Of a stretch of 64,000 bases of DNA, positions 11,971 to 23,057 are shown one piece after another. The translations under genes and the position numbers were made by a program. The first letter of the stretch is position 1, and the number at the start of each line of letters is the position of its first letter. A model generated the notes under the pieces. It had not been told where the DNA came from, searched no databases, and saw nothing but the letters and a program-made list of their open reading frames with translations. This DNA comes from Oopsacas minuta (lineage: Eukaryota > Porifera > Hexactinellida > Lyssacinosida > Leucopsacidae): the NCBI GenBank assembly GCA_024704765.1, contig JAKMXF010000188.1, forward strand, positions 300,718 to 364,717, in the 5' to 3' direction.

Positions 11971-12341
11971 CTATAATCATACTCATGCATTGGCTGTATA
12001 TCGACCTTATCACGTATGTCCTTCTGTGATAACTTTTCATTTCGCATACTTTTACGCTTGTTGTAGCAGCAATATACACATATTCCTATAACCGCACACA
12101 GGAAATGTTAATGATTACACAAATCACTATGCAAATAGCTGATGCAATTAATATTATATTTGTTCTGTTGTTAAATGTGTCAGCTGTTTGAGTAGTTGTT
12201 CTGTTATTGTTGTTAGTAATGTTGATAGTACCGGTATTATTATTGTTGTTTCTATTGCCGGTATTGTGGGTTCTGTTGTTATTTTTGTTGTCGTTCTATT
12301 GTAGATGTTGTTGTCCCTGCTGCATACATACGTACATAAAC

Positions 12342-12711
12342 CAGTGGCGGAACTACATACGGGCCTACCCGGCCTGTGCCCAGGTACAGGCCCCAGTAAA
12401 TGAAAATTGTCCCTGAGTTGCTAAGATCTGATATAGGTGTAATTCTTATGCTAGATTATTCTTAATTCGATATTTTTAACTAAAATCAGACCGTGTCACC
12501 TCATGTTAATATTTAGCGTCATTATACGCAATTCGTTAGTTTAATTTTATTAACCCATGTTATATAATAATCTAGGAAGATGTAATTTTGAATACACGTA
12601 CTTAGAATGCAATTCCGAGTGTTCTAGCTTCTGGGGTATATTGGCCTTCTAACAAGAGCTATTGATATTTAGCGTTGTGCCCTGGGAAAAAAAGTCCTAG
12701 TTCCGCCACTG
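12342..12711. mobile_element. hAT-type MITE with 8-bp target duplication
   Basis: Terminal inverted repeats CAGTGGCGGAACTA and TAGTTCCGCCACTG bound a 370-bp non-coding element. Perfect 8-bp duplications ACATAAAC lie at 12334-12341 and 12712-12719. The CAGTGG ends and 8-bp TSD are diagnostic of hAT. It sits between the ectodomain and stalk pieces of the receptor-like locus, in what would be an intron. Confidence 0.93.
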
Positions 12712-13180
12712 ACATAAACACACAATCCTATATGTCTATATTATTAAATGTATTTGTAAAACTAACTGACCAATTGTTGTGCTTGTTGTGGTATCAGTGC
12801 CGCTACTCGTATCTAGGCTCGGTCGCAATATATTGTCTCCTGCAGCATCCATGATCTCTATTTCTGTCAGCAACACTGTGCTAGCTCCGACAAAGTTTAT
12901 TTTAAGCAATCCAGTAGAGAATCCGGCAAATGAGTATACAATTCTGACCAAATTTCATCAAACTGTGTATTCAGACCTGACGCAGCCTCTACTCCTACAG
13001 CACTACTGATCCCTAATGAAATGCCACTATTCTCTCCCCAATAGAACACACTGATGCTCTGAATAGTCACATTAGTGCTGAATAGAAATAGAATTTCCGG
13101 ATTGTCTAGATGTTATATGATCACGTCTAACAGTGTAATTTTTGGGCAAGTAAACCACATTATTATTAGGTGATACGTTA

Positions 13181-13943
13181 TTACATCACAGTGTAATCTG
13201 CTAATCAGGTAGTCATATACAGTAGAATTCGGATAAAACATAACCCCAGGGAAAACAAAAATTTGTACACGTGTACTATACTTCACTACACGCGTGTACA
13301 CGGACACTTCGCTACGCAAACACTGCGTTGCACAGTCTTATGGTGGAAACAAAATTTTCGAGGTAGGATTAATTTCCATAGAAAATTGGTCGCGAGCAAA
13401 ATTCTATGGAAAAATGGTCCTAGGGACCATTTTTTAGTGGACCAATTTTCTAGTGACATTGCTATACCTTGGGTTTCCCTATTTGGCTATTTGTCTAACC
13501 GAAGTACTACCGAACGAACACGTTTCACTCGAAGAAATTTCAAATTTGTTGTTTATTTGTGAATTTTGTAACGATTTCTATAAAATATCTAGAATACCTC
13601 ATGAACAACTTTTCCCTATTCTAATCGTAAATATTCTCATTTTCACCTCTCGGCTGGACAGCTACCTCCCTCTAAGCCAAGACAAGGAGGTCGAAAATTA
13701 GGGAGGGAATGTCTCTAGGCGGAATTACTTGAAATATTACACCATTGAATATAGACACATGAAATATTGATTCAGTACCTTTCCACTCTTCAAGAATTAT
13801 ATTTTAGTTAAAATGATACCCCGGGCCCCAAGCTTATTCATATATTATGAGTTTGGAATTCTAATTAAATATTCATATCAATATACGTACAATAGCTGTA
13901 TTATTATTATAACTTGTCTCACTGCTTGTTGGCTACATAGAGC
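13181..13943. other. Intergenic with palindromic structure
   Basis: No gene seen. At 13410-13434, AAAAATGGTCC is followed by its inverse GGACCATTTTT. An outer pair, AGAAAATTGGTC (13380-13391) and GGACCAATTTTCT (13439-13451), nests around it. This suggests a small foldback element. Confidence 0.6.
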
Positions 13944-16900
13944 ATGGACAAGCTGTACGTAGCGCAGTCTCTGCTACGTCGTCGCAAGCTAGAAGAGTGT
14001 GTAGAGGCGTGCAGTGTCTTACTGGAAGAGAATCCCAGAGACGAGGCAGCTTGGCACCTAAAGTTACGAGCTCTGAGCGAGCAGTTGTATGTAGATGAAA
14101 CAGATGCTGAGGAGGAGGGGATAGCAGAAGTGTTGATGGATGATACTGCTATAGCAGAGGTTAGCACTTTATTGTTTTCCAAGGCAAATGTGTAGCATAA
14201 AATAATATTAATTTTCATCAAGTAAATCTTGCCCGTTTCGTTTCGTTATAGGGGAGCCCTAAATATGTATAAATCTACGAGATGTTGTATATGTGGATAT
14301 ACTCATTATATTTGTTACTGGTCGTGAGTTTTTACTCTGGTTACAACGAAGTATTCAGGACCCCGTTTTCATTTCGTTATATACAGAGAAAATCAATTAC
14401 TCTCAAGTAGGACATTAGTCGATCACCAATTTTATGATCACGATCACATTCGTTCGTTAATAAATGAACGGAGATTGTGATCGCGAACCATGCGCTAAAA
14501 GGATCGCGATCACGTTCACGATCATTTTTCAGATCACTTTTCTGATTTATAAGCATTTCCTAAGGGAGATGCTCTATTACATGCGTCTGTCCATCCTTCC
14601 ATTTGGCCATGCAAAATATACCAGTCCGATTGCCATGAAAATTAGTACATACATTTTGGGGTCTAGATTCAGAAATGTTCAAATTTTGTCCACCTAAAAC
14701 GATCGAAAATATGATCAAACTTTTCGGAAATTTTTCTATTCTATCACTGTTTATAAAATGATCACACGATACTATGCCCTACTTTCAAGCTAGAGGGGGT
14801 AAAGAATCACTTCGTTATAACCGACTTGGTTATAGGCTTATAGCTGGAGTTTACTCTTGTAATTGTATTAATTAGTCTTTTTCCCAAAGGAGGTGGCTAG
14901 CTACCCGAGCTACCCGAGCTAGATCAATCCCCTGATAGAGCATAGCCTAGAGTTATAACAACTCTGACTTGTTTCGTGGTTGAGTATTGTTGAGTTTGTA
15001 AGCAACTTTTTATTTCATATTTTTCAGGAATCAACCATTCCTAATGGATTATATATTCACGGAGCAAAATCGTTCTAAACCTTTCCCGAGGTGTCAGATT
15101 AGCGTAAACCATTTCTTATATTCTACCTGTATATAGTTACCAAGACCAGGGACATCTCTAAAGAAATCTCTCATCACTACCTCAGGAAAAGCTGGTTCCA
15201 CCCCAAGTATACGCCCCACCTCACAGAGCGGACGTCCTCTAACCGGGTTCCTCCGTCCAGGCAGTCAATCCGGCAGACCAACTACTGTCGAAGAAACACT
15301 TCTTACTCCCCGCAGTGCCACTACAGCTCGTCCTGTTACCAGTGCTTCTGGTAGATACGTCAGACTGGGGACAGCCTCTATGCTGACAGAACCAGGAGGT
15401 CCTTTTTTAGACGTATCTAAACTAGATCTACGCAAATATGCACAGAAGCCTGCATTAGCTCGTGTCCTATTCGAGTATCTGTATTACCATGAGAATGATA
15501 CTAAGAACTCTCTGGAGCTAGCAGCACTGTCTACTGCAGCTGCTAGATATCAGGACTGGTGGTGGAAGGTATACACAAAGAATTAATATATAATATCTCG
15601 CTTCGCTTGCTGGGTCACTTCATAAGGCAACTCATAACAGCTGTTTTACCGATAATCTTGTAGTTTAAATTACCAAGATCCTTGGTTAGAATTATGGAGA
15701 CCAGTGGTTCTAACCTTCTGACCTTTTGGCCAATTTCATGGGGTTTGCGAACCCCCTGCCATTAAACCTAATTCAGAAATTTTTAGGGCCACGACCCCAG
15801 GTTGAGAATCACTGCTATAGACTAGGATAATAGTCCTCTCAAATACCTAAGCCATCACTCAAAAGTGTATCTTAAATTCTATAATTTAATTCCTTTATTT
15901 CCTGGTAGATCTTGTTATAAAAGTTCCAAAGAAATTTGTAATTGCATAATGCAGTGGCTGGCTGGCTGGCTGCCTGGCTGGCTCCGCTTAATTGGTTCAC
16001 TTCTAGCTCAAATCATTTCGACCTGATTAACCGGAACTACTTAATACTATTTCCATGGTTCTGTTTCTGGCTAAGTAAACCGATTAACCGTGACTCAAGC
16101 AGTGCGATTTGAGGATCTGCAAGCTCGGGGCGGGTCAGACATGGGGCAAATCCCACCCTAGGACTTCGGACCGAGCTTAGCCGGTGACCTTATCATCCAC
16201 TAACCTTTTCCAATTAATATCACTTCTGTTCTTACACACACCGTACATATTAATTGTAACTACAGATACAACTGGGGAAATGCTACCTCAGACTGGGTAT
16301 GCTAAGAGAAGCAGAACAACAGTTACGTTCCTCTCTCAAGAATCTAGAGACCGTAGACTGCTACCTGTATCTCGGCAAGGTCTACAATAGGCTGGATCAG
16401 CCATTGTCTGCACTTAAGTGCTACGAGCAGGGATTACAGAGATATCCAGAAGAGATTCTACTGTTGGTTTGCAGTGCACGTATTCATGAAGCTTTAAATG
16501 ACTCAGACAAATCAATTAGTCTGTATAAGCAGGTGTTACAGCTGGATAATACTAATGTAGAGTCAATAGCCAGTATAGCTACTCATCACTTTTACACTGA
16601 CCAGCCTGAAATTGCTCTAAGGTAGGATAATATATTATTATGTAAGGATATTGATATATAAATATGTTATTCAGATGGAGCGCCTTGTTGCGATATATTT
16701 TTATTTCCATGGCGATTAGGCTACTGAGTCACCCTAGTTGCATTACAATGCTAACAGTTGCCGCCTCACGTTCTATTGGATGGTCTTGTAGTTAATGGTT
16801 GATGCTGGCAGGGTTGCCAACACATGGAGTGTAGAGCGTAGGGTGGGTTTTGACCCATCCTTGCTTTGTCAATTATTTGGATCAATACGTATGTCTATAA

Positions 16901-17955
16901 ATCGTAGTCAAATACATACAGGCACCCCTTGGGGTTACGTTCCTGAAAAATTTTTGACAATTTTATGATATCTATTTGAGGTTCAAATGTTTCCACCATT
17001 TAATTAATTGCAAATGATAAATACCATTTGTGAATTAGTGGGCTTTCAGATAGCAGTAATTTACAAATGCATTAATCAGCTGATATCTATCATACATCTG
17101 TAAGATGTCTCTACAACACCTGTGTAAAGTGAAATTGACTAAAATGACAAACTAAGTAACGTTAATTCTCTATTCGGAATATTACAATCCATAATCGTTA
17201 TATCGCTTCATCGGTCATACTACGTACGTATGACGACTCAAGGGCTGCGGAAAGTGCCAAATAGCGGCCAGGTAATTGGCTTGATCTCTTGTTTGGTGAT
17301 CAGGTCCGACTATATACAATAGAACAAGCCATGGCATAAAGTGGTCTGGCTATAGCTTCACTGGCCTTATCGTTTCCGCCACCCCCTGTATCTCTTTTCA
17401 TCAATGAATTAATCCTCTTTATAATCATGTCCTGTATCTACTGTCTACAGGTTCTACCACAGACTTCTACAGATGGGAGTATATAACGCAGAGATATATA
17501 ACAACCTAGCTCTCTGTTCTTTCTACGCACAGCAATACGATATGTGTATGTGCTGCTTTCAGCGTGCTATAGACCTGTCTTCTAACGAGACAGCTGGAGA
17601 TGTCTGGTACAATCTGGGTAATGTGTTGGTAGCCATGGGAGAGCTTAGACTCAGTCATCAATGTTATAAATTAGCTCTCTCGTCTCAACCTGAACATGCT
17701 GAAGCTTATAATAACCTAGCTGTGCTAGAGTGGAGACGTAACAAGCATGAACAAGCAAAGTCATATCTGCTAGAAAGTGCTTCTCTCAACCCGCGCACTT
17801 ATGAGCCTCATTTCAACTTAGCTCTGATATCTGATAAGATTGGAGATCTACAGAGTAGTTATAAAGCTGTTAATAAGAGTATAGAAGCTTATCCAGACCA
17901 CTCAGATTCCAAAGAGCTATTGAAAGCTATTCAATCTCACTTTAGATCATTTTAA
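13944..17955 (+). CDS. TTC8: Tetratricopeptide repeat protein 8 (BBSome subunit BBS8), four exons
   Basis: Exons 13944-14159, 15137-15568, 16266-16621 and 17451-17955 join to 502 codons (introns of 977, 697 and 829 bp, all GT-AG). Phases are 0, 0 and 2. The protein is collinear with vertebrate TTC8 (about 500-540 aa). Landmarks are an N-terminal TPR-like segment, the Asp/Glu run DETDAEEEGIAEVLMD, LPRPGTSL, a Ser/Arg/Thr-rich linker with SGRPLTGFLRP, FEYLYYHEND, YQDWWWKV, then TPR repeats to the end, including DQPEIALRFYH and EPHFNLALISDKIGDLQ. TTC8 is a structural subunit of the BBSome, the coat that moves membrane proteins through cilia. Intron 2 carries a small hAT MITE and a GGCT minisatellite, which do not affect the reading frame. 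Confidence 0.95.
15702..15814. mobile_element. Small hAT-like MITE in TTC8 intron 2
   Basis: Ends CAGTGGTTCTAACC and GGTTGAGAATCACTG are inverted repeats of the widespread hAT type. Flanking octamers ATGGAGAC and CTATAGAC match at only five of eight positions, so the insertion is old. A sister copy lies at 21256-21349. Confidence 0.75.
15953..15990 (+). repeat. GGCT minisatellite in TTC8 intron 2
   Basis: Short run of GGCT tetramers, slightly imperfect (GGCTGGCTGGCTGCCTGGCT). Confidence 0.85.
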
Positions 17956-19983
17956 ACTACACTACAATGTGTTGTATTGGAATCTGAGATTGATAGTAAT
18001 ATACTCGGATAGCTAGAATTTGTCCGAAAAAAATTTGGATTTTTCCATAAGTTCAGCCTTCAGGATTGGAATTTGTTCTGAAATTTTGAAAAAAACACTA
18101 AAAATATGAGATGATTTACAATTTAGTTGTACCGGGAGCATTCGAACATTCGAAATTAAATTTTGTCCTAAGAATCGATTTTTGATTTGGTCCTAAACTC
18201 AAATACTCAATTTCTCCCAAAATTTACTATATTTTTCTTTGGATAATACACCCGCCAGAAACCATTGGGTGGCTAAGAAGTCTGGACAACAGTCCTGGGA
18301 AAGATATATACTAATCCAAGGGAAAATTCTTCACAACCTACTTAACAGTGAATATAAATACACAAATCGAACAATTTTAGCTGGTTTATCCACTAACCCG
18401 CATCCCCCTAAACATTTTGAAAGTTAGGACAAAATCCAATATCAAAAGTTAGGAGAAATTCCAATAATAGTTAGGACAATTTCAGGTTTCCTATATACTC
18501 TATTATATCACAAGTATTAAAATACGAGCCTTTGGCTCGTCGCTTCGCGATTAATTCCGCTTCCCCTTGATGTATAGTTAATTTACAATTGGCTGGTGGC
18601 CCTTAATGAGATTTATTTAGTTAAGGAACTTGGTGTAGTGCAAAGGGTTCATATAAGAGAAAGTTCATAATATGCGACCCTCACTGTAATTTCAATTCGC
18701 TTAAAATGAGGTCTATTATGAACCATTTTTGGCCCATAGGGCTTCACATTAATCGACCCTGATGTATTTGGTGAGGTTCATTATATTCATGTCCACAACT
18801 GATTGGAATAATTCTATAGTCTAGCTTCTCAGATCCTATAAATATATACATTATTAACACCGGAAATAAGAACCATGCTCTAGAAACGGTTGCATATATT
18901 CATGTATATTTTATTCCCGTTATAAGAACATATATTGCTACTCCCAAGGGTGTTCTTATAACCGACATCCACTGTATTTCTATATTCTTAGTTATAGGTA
19001 GATGAATAATGAATATCGTTTTGCTTCTATTAAGATATGGTTGATAAATATTTAAAATTATATTATCAATCTATTTGTTCATTCGTTGTAAGTGCAATAT
19101 GCACATTTAAACTAGATAAGAGAACAATATCATAGCTGCCAACCATCCAGGAATCCTGCATTATCTAGGGATTAGACTTATGGGGCAGGGGAAATATTGG
19201 ATATTTCTGTCTTTTTCTCTTAAAAAAGGAAAAATTCATATTTACGTGTATTTGCATATAAAATTAAATATCCATGGAAAATTTGAAATCAGGAATTTCG
19301 ACAAAAATATCCAAGAAACAGTTACAAGAGATTGAATCTATTCAAAAATGTACAGTCGACAGACTTGGAGTGCAGTTTGATGTTATTTTCTACCCAACAA
19401 CCTTGATTATAGCATTCTATACACTAAGGCAGCGGTTCCCAACCTGTGATCACTTATACGTAGGTCAAATTATGAAAATATCAGTATAGTAAATCATGGA
19501 GCCGTAGATATACAATTGAAAATGTCAAAATTAGAATCTACACACATGTTTGAAATATCTTGATAATTAATTTACTCTAACTTGCAGTTGAAACGAAATC
19601 TCCAGCATTATTTTGAATTTAGGCGAAAAGTTGCGAAAATATGATAACTCAGTGTATTTGTAAATTCCTATCCTGAAAATCTCAGGATCGGACTCTACAT
19701 ACCCAATTACCCTGTCAAGATTTTGAAACCAATTCCTAGTATCTTTTTAGATTTACATATACGTAAAGGTGTGAAATATTAGTAATCACTAAACAGTGTG
19801 AAATAATTTCAATCCCAGGCGTAAATCCACACCTAAAATATACACGTGCCGATTTATCCATCGGTCTGGTAGATTCTGCGACCGTGCGTGGAATCTAGGG
19901 ACGACTTCACGAATAGTTCATTTCAATTGGCATTGGGCACTCACTAAAATATATTCGTATAATTTTCTATTGAATAAAATTAG
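17956..19983. other. Intergenic, repeats only
   Basis: No gene supported. Contains a hairpin of the ACGAGCCTTTGGCTCGTCG type (18524-18545), also seen near 28616 and 54093. A single hAT-like end is at 19431 (CAGCGGTTCCCAACC). A diverged copy of the dispersed 140-bp-unit repeat lies at 19496-19925. Confidence 0.5.
19496..19925 (+). repeat. Diverged copy of the dispersed 140-bp-unit repeat
   Basis: Shares GAAAATGTCAAAATTAGAAT, GAAACGAAATCTCCAGCA, TACCCAATTACCC and AAAGGTGTGAAATATTA blocks with the copies at 35200, 44000 and 54760. Confidence 0.7.
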
Positions 19984-21114
19984 ATGCGAAACAGATTTGT
20001 GTTTCTAATTGGAACATTGATGTTAGTCATCTTTGTGTTGAAATTATTAATAACATTAAATGACTCAAAAGACTGTGATGTAAATCTTTTGCTCCAACCT
20101 CATCAAATGAACAACTATTTCAATGCTACACTAGAATTGGATAAACTTAGTGGAGACCTGAATGTTAATACAACACCTACTCAGATTCAAATGGAGTCAA
20201 ACACAATTTTCTTAACTGATGACAATACGAATGACCATAAATATTCCATTCTAAATACAAAGTTTAATTATAAGAAGCCAGGGTACTATCATCCATTTAT
20301 TTTGCTTAGTGACGTTTCAATAGACAAGTTTCGTATAATTCCAGAGAAAAGGCGGAACGATTATAAATTCGTGTATGGAATTCCAACAGTAGCCAGGCCT
20401 CAAAAAGAAAAGTATTTACTCGACACTTTAGATTCTCTCCTGAAAGATCCTGCTAGTTTTCGAGAGCTCAATATTCTAATTATCATTTTTGTTGCTGACA
20501 TAGACACTGATAGATGTACATCTATTACATCCATTGTTACAGAGAGACATGGAGAGCTCATTGATAGAGGATTCATAGAGATCCTCTGTCCGCATCCTAC
20601 TCTCTACCCCTCTCTAGATAATGTGAGGCAGACCTTAGGTGATCCAGAAGATCGGTTTAAGTGGCGGTCAAAACAGAATTTAGATTATGCTTTCATGATG
20701 TGGTACGCCAGTGGAAAAGGAGAGTATTACTTACAATTGGAGGATGACATCATAGCTAGCAGAGGGTATACTTACCACATCAACGATTATGTGAACAAAG
20801 TGAAGGATGATTTTTGGTTTGTTATACGCTTTACACAGTTGGGATTTATAGGCAAGTTAATGAGGGCTAACGATCTGATATCATTTGTTCAATATCTACT
20901 TCTCTTCTACACGAATCAACCATCTGATTGGTTACTATACGATTATACAAGGGGACTTATTTGTTACTATGAAGATCCGATAACGGAATGTCCATCTCTT
21001 GTGAAAAAGCTTTATTTATTTTATACACCTTCCCTATTTCAACATATGGGAACTATATCTAGTCTTAAGGGTAAGATTCAGAATTTAAAGGACCCTACTT
21101 TTAAGCGGAATTGA
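19984..21114 (+). CDS. MGAT4-type N-acetylglucosaminyltransferase (GT54), catalytic region only
   Basis: An uninterrupted 376-codon frame from ATG 19984 encodes a type II membrane enzyme. Residues 5-24 are a signal anchor, followed by an Asn/Thr-rich stem. The GT54 catalytic domain shows GIPTVARP at 132-139, WRSKQNLDYAFMMWYA at 227-242 and the acidic LQLEDDI at 250-256, thought to bind metal and UDP-GlcNAc. TQLGFIGKLM and PSLFQHMGTISSLKGK lie toward the end. MGAT4 enzymes add beta-1,4-GlcNAc branches to N-glycans in the Golgi. The protein stops just after LKGKIQNLKD, where MGAT4A/B continue into a lectin domain of about 150 residues. The length resembles MGAT4D. No sign of the missing domain follows in the next 400 bases. 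Confidence 0.9.
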   Translation: MRNRFVFLIGTLMLVIFVLKLLITLNDSKDCDVNLLLQPHQMNNYFNATLELDKLSGDLNVNTTPTQIQMESNTIFLTDDNTNDHKYSILNTKFNYKKPGYYHPFILLSDVSIDKFRIIPEKRRNDYKFVYGIPTVARPQKEKYLLDTLDSLLKDPASFRELNILIIIFVADIDTDRCTSITSIVTERHGELIDRGFIEILCPHPTLYPSLDNVRQTLGDPEDRFKWRSKQNLDYAFMMWYASGKGEYYLQLEDDIIASRGYTYHINDYVNKVKDDFWFVIRFTQLGFIGKLMRANDLISFVQYLLLFYTNQPSDWLLYDYTRGLICYYEDPITECPSLVKKLYLFYTPSLFQHMGTISSLKGKIQNLKDPTFKRN

Positions 21115-21255
21115 GCACACCGCCCAGCCCCTTTATTTTTGCTTTTAATATGTATATATATATATTATGCTGTCTGTTTCATACTGGTTTAACACAAATG
21201 TAACGAAATTCTCACTGAATAGTGTTCCCGAATTCCCGGACACAATTAACTTGTA

Positions 21256-21349
21256 CAGTGATTCTTAACCATTTTTCACCTGCGGACCCCTGTCATTACC
21301 CATAATGCAAACTTTTTGGGGGTCACAAACCTTAGGTTGAGGATCACTG
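21256..21349. mobile_element. Small hAT-like MITE
   Basis: Ends CAGTGATTCTTAACC and GGTTGAGGATCACTG are inverted. It is the same family as 15702-15814. Flanking octamers agree at five of eight positions. Confidence 0.75.
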
Positions 21350-21614
21350 CACTACTATTCACGGATCACCGATCCCAACAACTAGGGTTTGGAAAGTACA
21401 GCTATCTAATCAAAAAAGTGTTATAACCGTAAAGTTAACACGAAAATAAGAGTGTTAGTTCATTATGGAGTATTACTACTGTGGATTTTAGTGTTTGATT
21501 TATTGAACTTCGAATTTATTTATTTTGTATTTCTAAGAGTGAACCAGATTGATAGGGTATGCTGCATGCACCCAATCAATACCTTATTTTATTCTGGTAA
21601 CTCAATCTGGATAT

Positions 21615-22463
21615 ATGCTAGTGATTATAAAATTGAAACAAAATTCTATTAAACTGGCTACACAAACTCCTGGAGTATCAGAAGCTGAGTGGGAGTTACA
21701 ATTAGAAGACTTACAAGCTGTTCTCTACACATATGACTCATCTGCTACAAATACACAACAAGATACACCTTCTCATTCTATTTCTGCTGATTTATTGAAT
21801 GATTCTGAGACAATACAAGTCTCTATTACACATCCTATATATCTAGATATCATTCTAGAAGCAAGTATATCCAAGACAAACATCTCTCCTTCACTCTCAG
21901 TAAAATCTACAAATGTCAGTCTAACTAATGAAATATCCGAAATAAATAAACTAATACAATTACATCTATTTTCGTCCCTTATGGAAGCTTGTATAGAAAT
22001 ATTTGAGAAAATAAACCAAAATATAAACATTGGACATCCTGTAAAGCTAGATAACAATTTAGATAATGCTCTTGATAAAATCTGTCATTATCTTGTAATG
22101 AAGATTGATCATATGCATGATGAGAAGAGATATATGAAATATATACAAAATTTCAGTAAACAAACTGGTATCTTTGTTCTGATAATTTTTACAAGAAAAA
22201 TCTATTTTATTTTACTCGCTGCAGATAGAAATGGGTTAGATCAGTTCTTACAAATGATGCGTACTGTCAATGTAGATGTAGATAGGAAGAGTAGACCTTG
22301 TAAGGAGAGAATGATGAAGATATTGGTAGAGAATACATCGAATAAGACACAAATACCTGAACCAATCACAATTAAGATATACAAACATTTGAGTAAGGAA
22401 GATTTATCTTCAGTGTTATTAAGTTATCATCTACCTCTACATCTTATTAATCTATTGTTTTGA
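21615..22463 (+). CDS. RWD domain protein, RWDD3/RWDD2-like
   Basis: The frame is open to 22463. The first ATG is 21615, giving 282 aa, although an upstream coding exon cannot be excluded because the frame stays open to about 21549. The segment WELQLEDLQAVLYTYDSS has the shape of an RWD domain start. The C-terminal part, with ADRNGLDQFLQMMRTVNVDV then CKERMMKILVE, is the conserved region that follows the RWD domain in RWDD3 (RSUME) and RWDD2 proteins (formerly DUF1115). RWDD3 promotes sumoylation through Ubc9 in vertebrates, but that role here is inferred only from homology. The middle is Ser/Asn-rich and low in conservation. No intron is visible in the supported part. Confidence 0.72.
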   Translation: MLVIIKLKQNSIKLATQTPGVSEAEWELQLEDLQAVLYTYDSSATNTQQDTPSHSISADLLNDSETIQVSITHPIYLDIILEASISKTNISPSLSVKSTNVSLTNEISEINKLIQLHLFSSLMEACIEIFEKINQNINIGHPVKLDNNLDNALDKICHYLVMKIDHMHDEKRYMKYIQNFSKQTGIFVLIIFTRKIYFILLAADRNGLDQFLQMMRTVNVDVDRKSRPCKERMMKILVENTSNKTQIPEPITIKIYKHLSKEDLSSVLLSYHLPLHLINLLF

Positions 22464-23057
22464 TTCATTTAATACAATTCTTCTAATCTGCAATCTAAGC
22501 TGGGGTTATTACATATTGTTTCGTATTAACACCTTGAGGAATAAGGACGTTACTATGTTAATAATAGATAACACTTGTCATACAATAAAGTTACATGTAA
22601 AATATATTAATCTACACTTCCTGTAAAGAAATTTTTTTAGCTGTTTTTGTGAATTATGAATGGTATTTGAATTGAATTAAAACAACAGAATTACCTACCA
22701 TAACCAGAGACTCAGAATTGTATTAGTAACTTTCCATTGTTTACAATTTGACTCTGATTAGTATCGAATCTCACCTTATATTTGGAGTACCTATCTTTAT
22801 CCATAATTCATAAGGAGGTAGAGTATTTACTTGGATTAGTTAGAGCGAAAATTGCAATTTATTCCAGCTTTCCCTACTGTATGTTTACCCCAGTTATTAA
22901 ATATACCATTTTGGGAGCTTCTTTTGGCTGCGATCTTCAAAACTGACGTTTCCTCAATCCCATTTTGCATACTAGGAGTAACCACACCTTAAAATTCTCA
23001 ATTTGGTTGTAAGATGCTGCTCTTATATGTTTTACTAATAGATTTTCTGTAATAATA
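22464..23057. other. Intergenic
   Basis: No feature seen. It is AT-rich and presumably holds the promoter and 5' UTR of the downstream propeller-like gene. Confidence 0.4.

Larger units (their letters stand above)
11799..13180 (-). pseudogene. Receptor-like locus with repeated NPxY/YxxM tail, frame broken
   Basis: Read on the minus strand, coding-like pieces follow in order. An ectodomain piece (about 13180-12950) holds N-glycosylation motifs and the segment SISVFYWGENSG. A second piece (12950-12775) reads VRIVYSFAGFSTG and is beta-strand-rich. A Thr/Asn-rich stalk (12295-12165) carries NIT and NRT sites. A transmembrane helix follows at about 12160-12090 (IILIASAICIVICVIINISC). A basic stop-transfer (NKRKS) then leads into a tail ending at 11799. 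The tail has three NPDYLEM units and one NPDYVDM, spaced 11 residues apart. NPxY motifs bind PTB domains and phosphorylated YxxM motifs bind PI3K p85. Frame changes occur near 13115, 12950 and 12095. The last would be repaired by removing one TG from a TGTGTG run. So this is a decaying gene, an error-bearing assembly, or a gene with unseen introns. No kinase domain is visible. Confidence 0.5.

Noticed and set aside
11852-12091. Plus-strand frame with repeated LGLVAFLGSQ
   Set aside because: Antisense of the 33-bp repeats. The minus strand gives a membrane helix, stop-transfer and known binding motifs.
11799-13180. Receptor tyrosine kinase assignment
   Set aside because: No kinase motifs follow the tail. 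Only docking motifs are seen.
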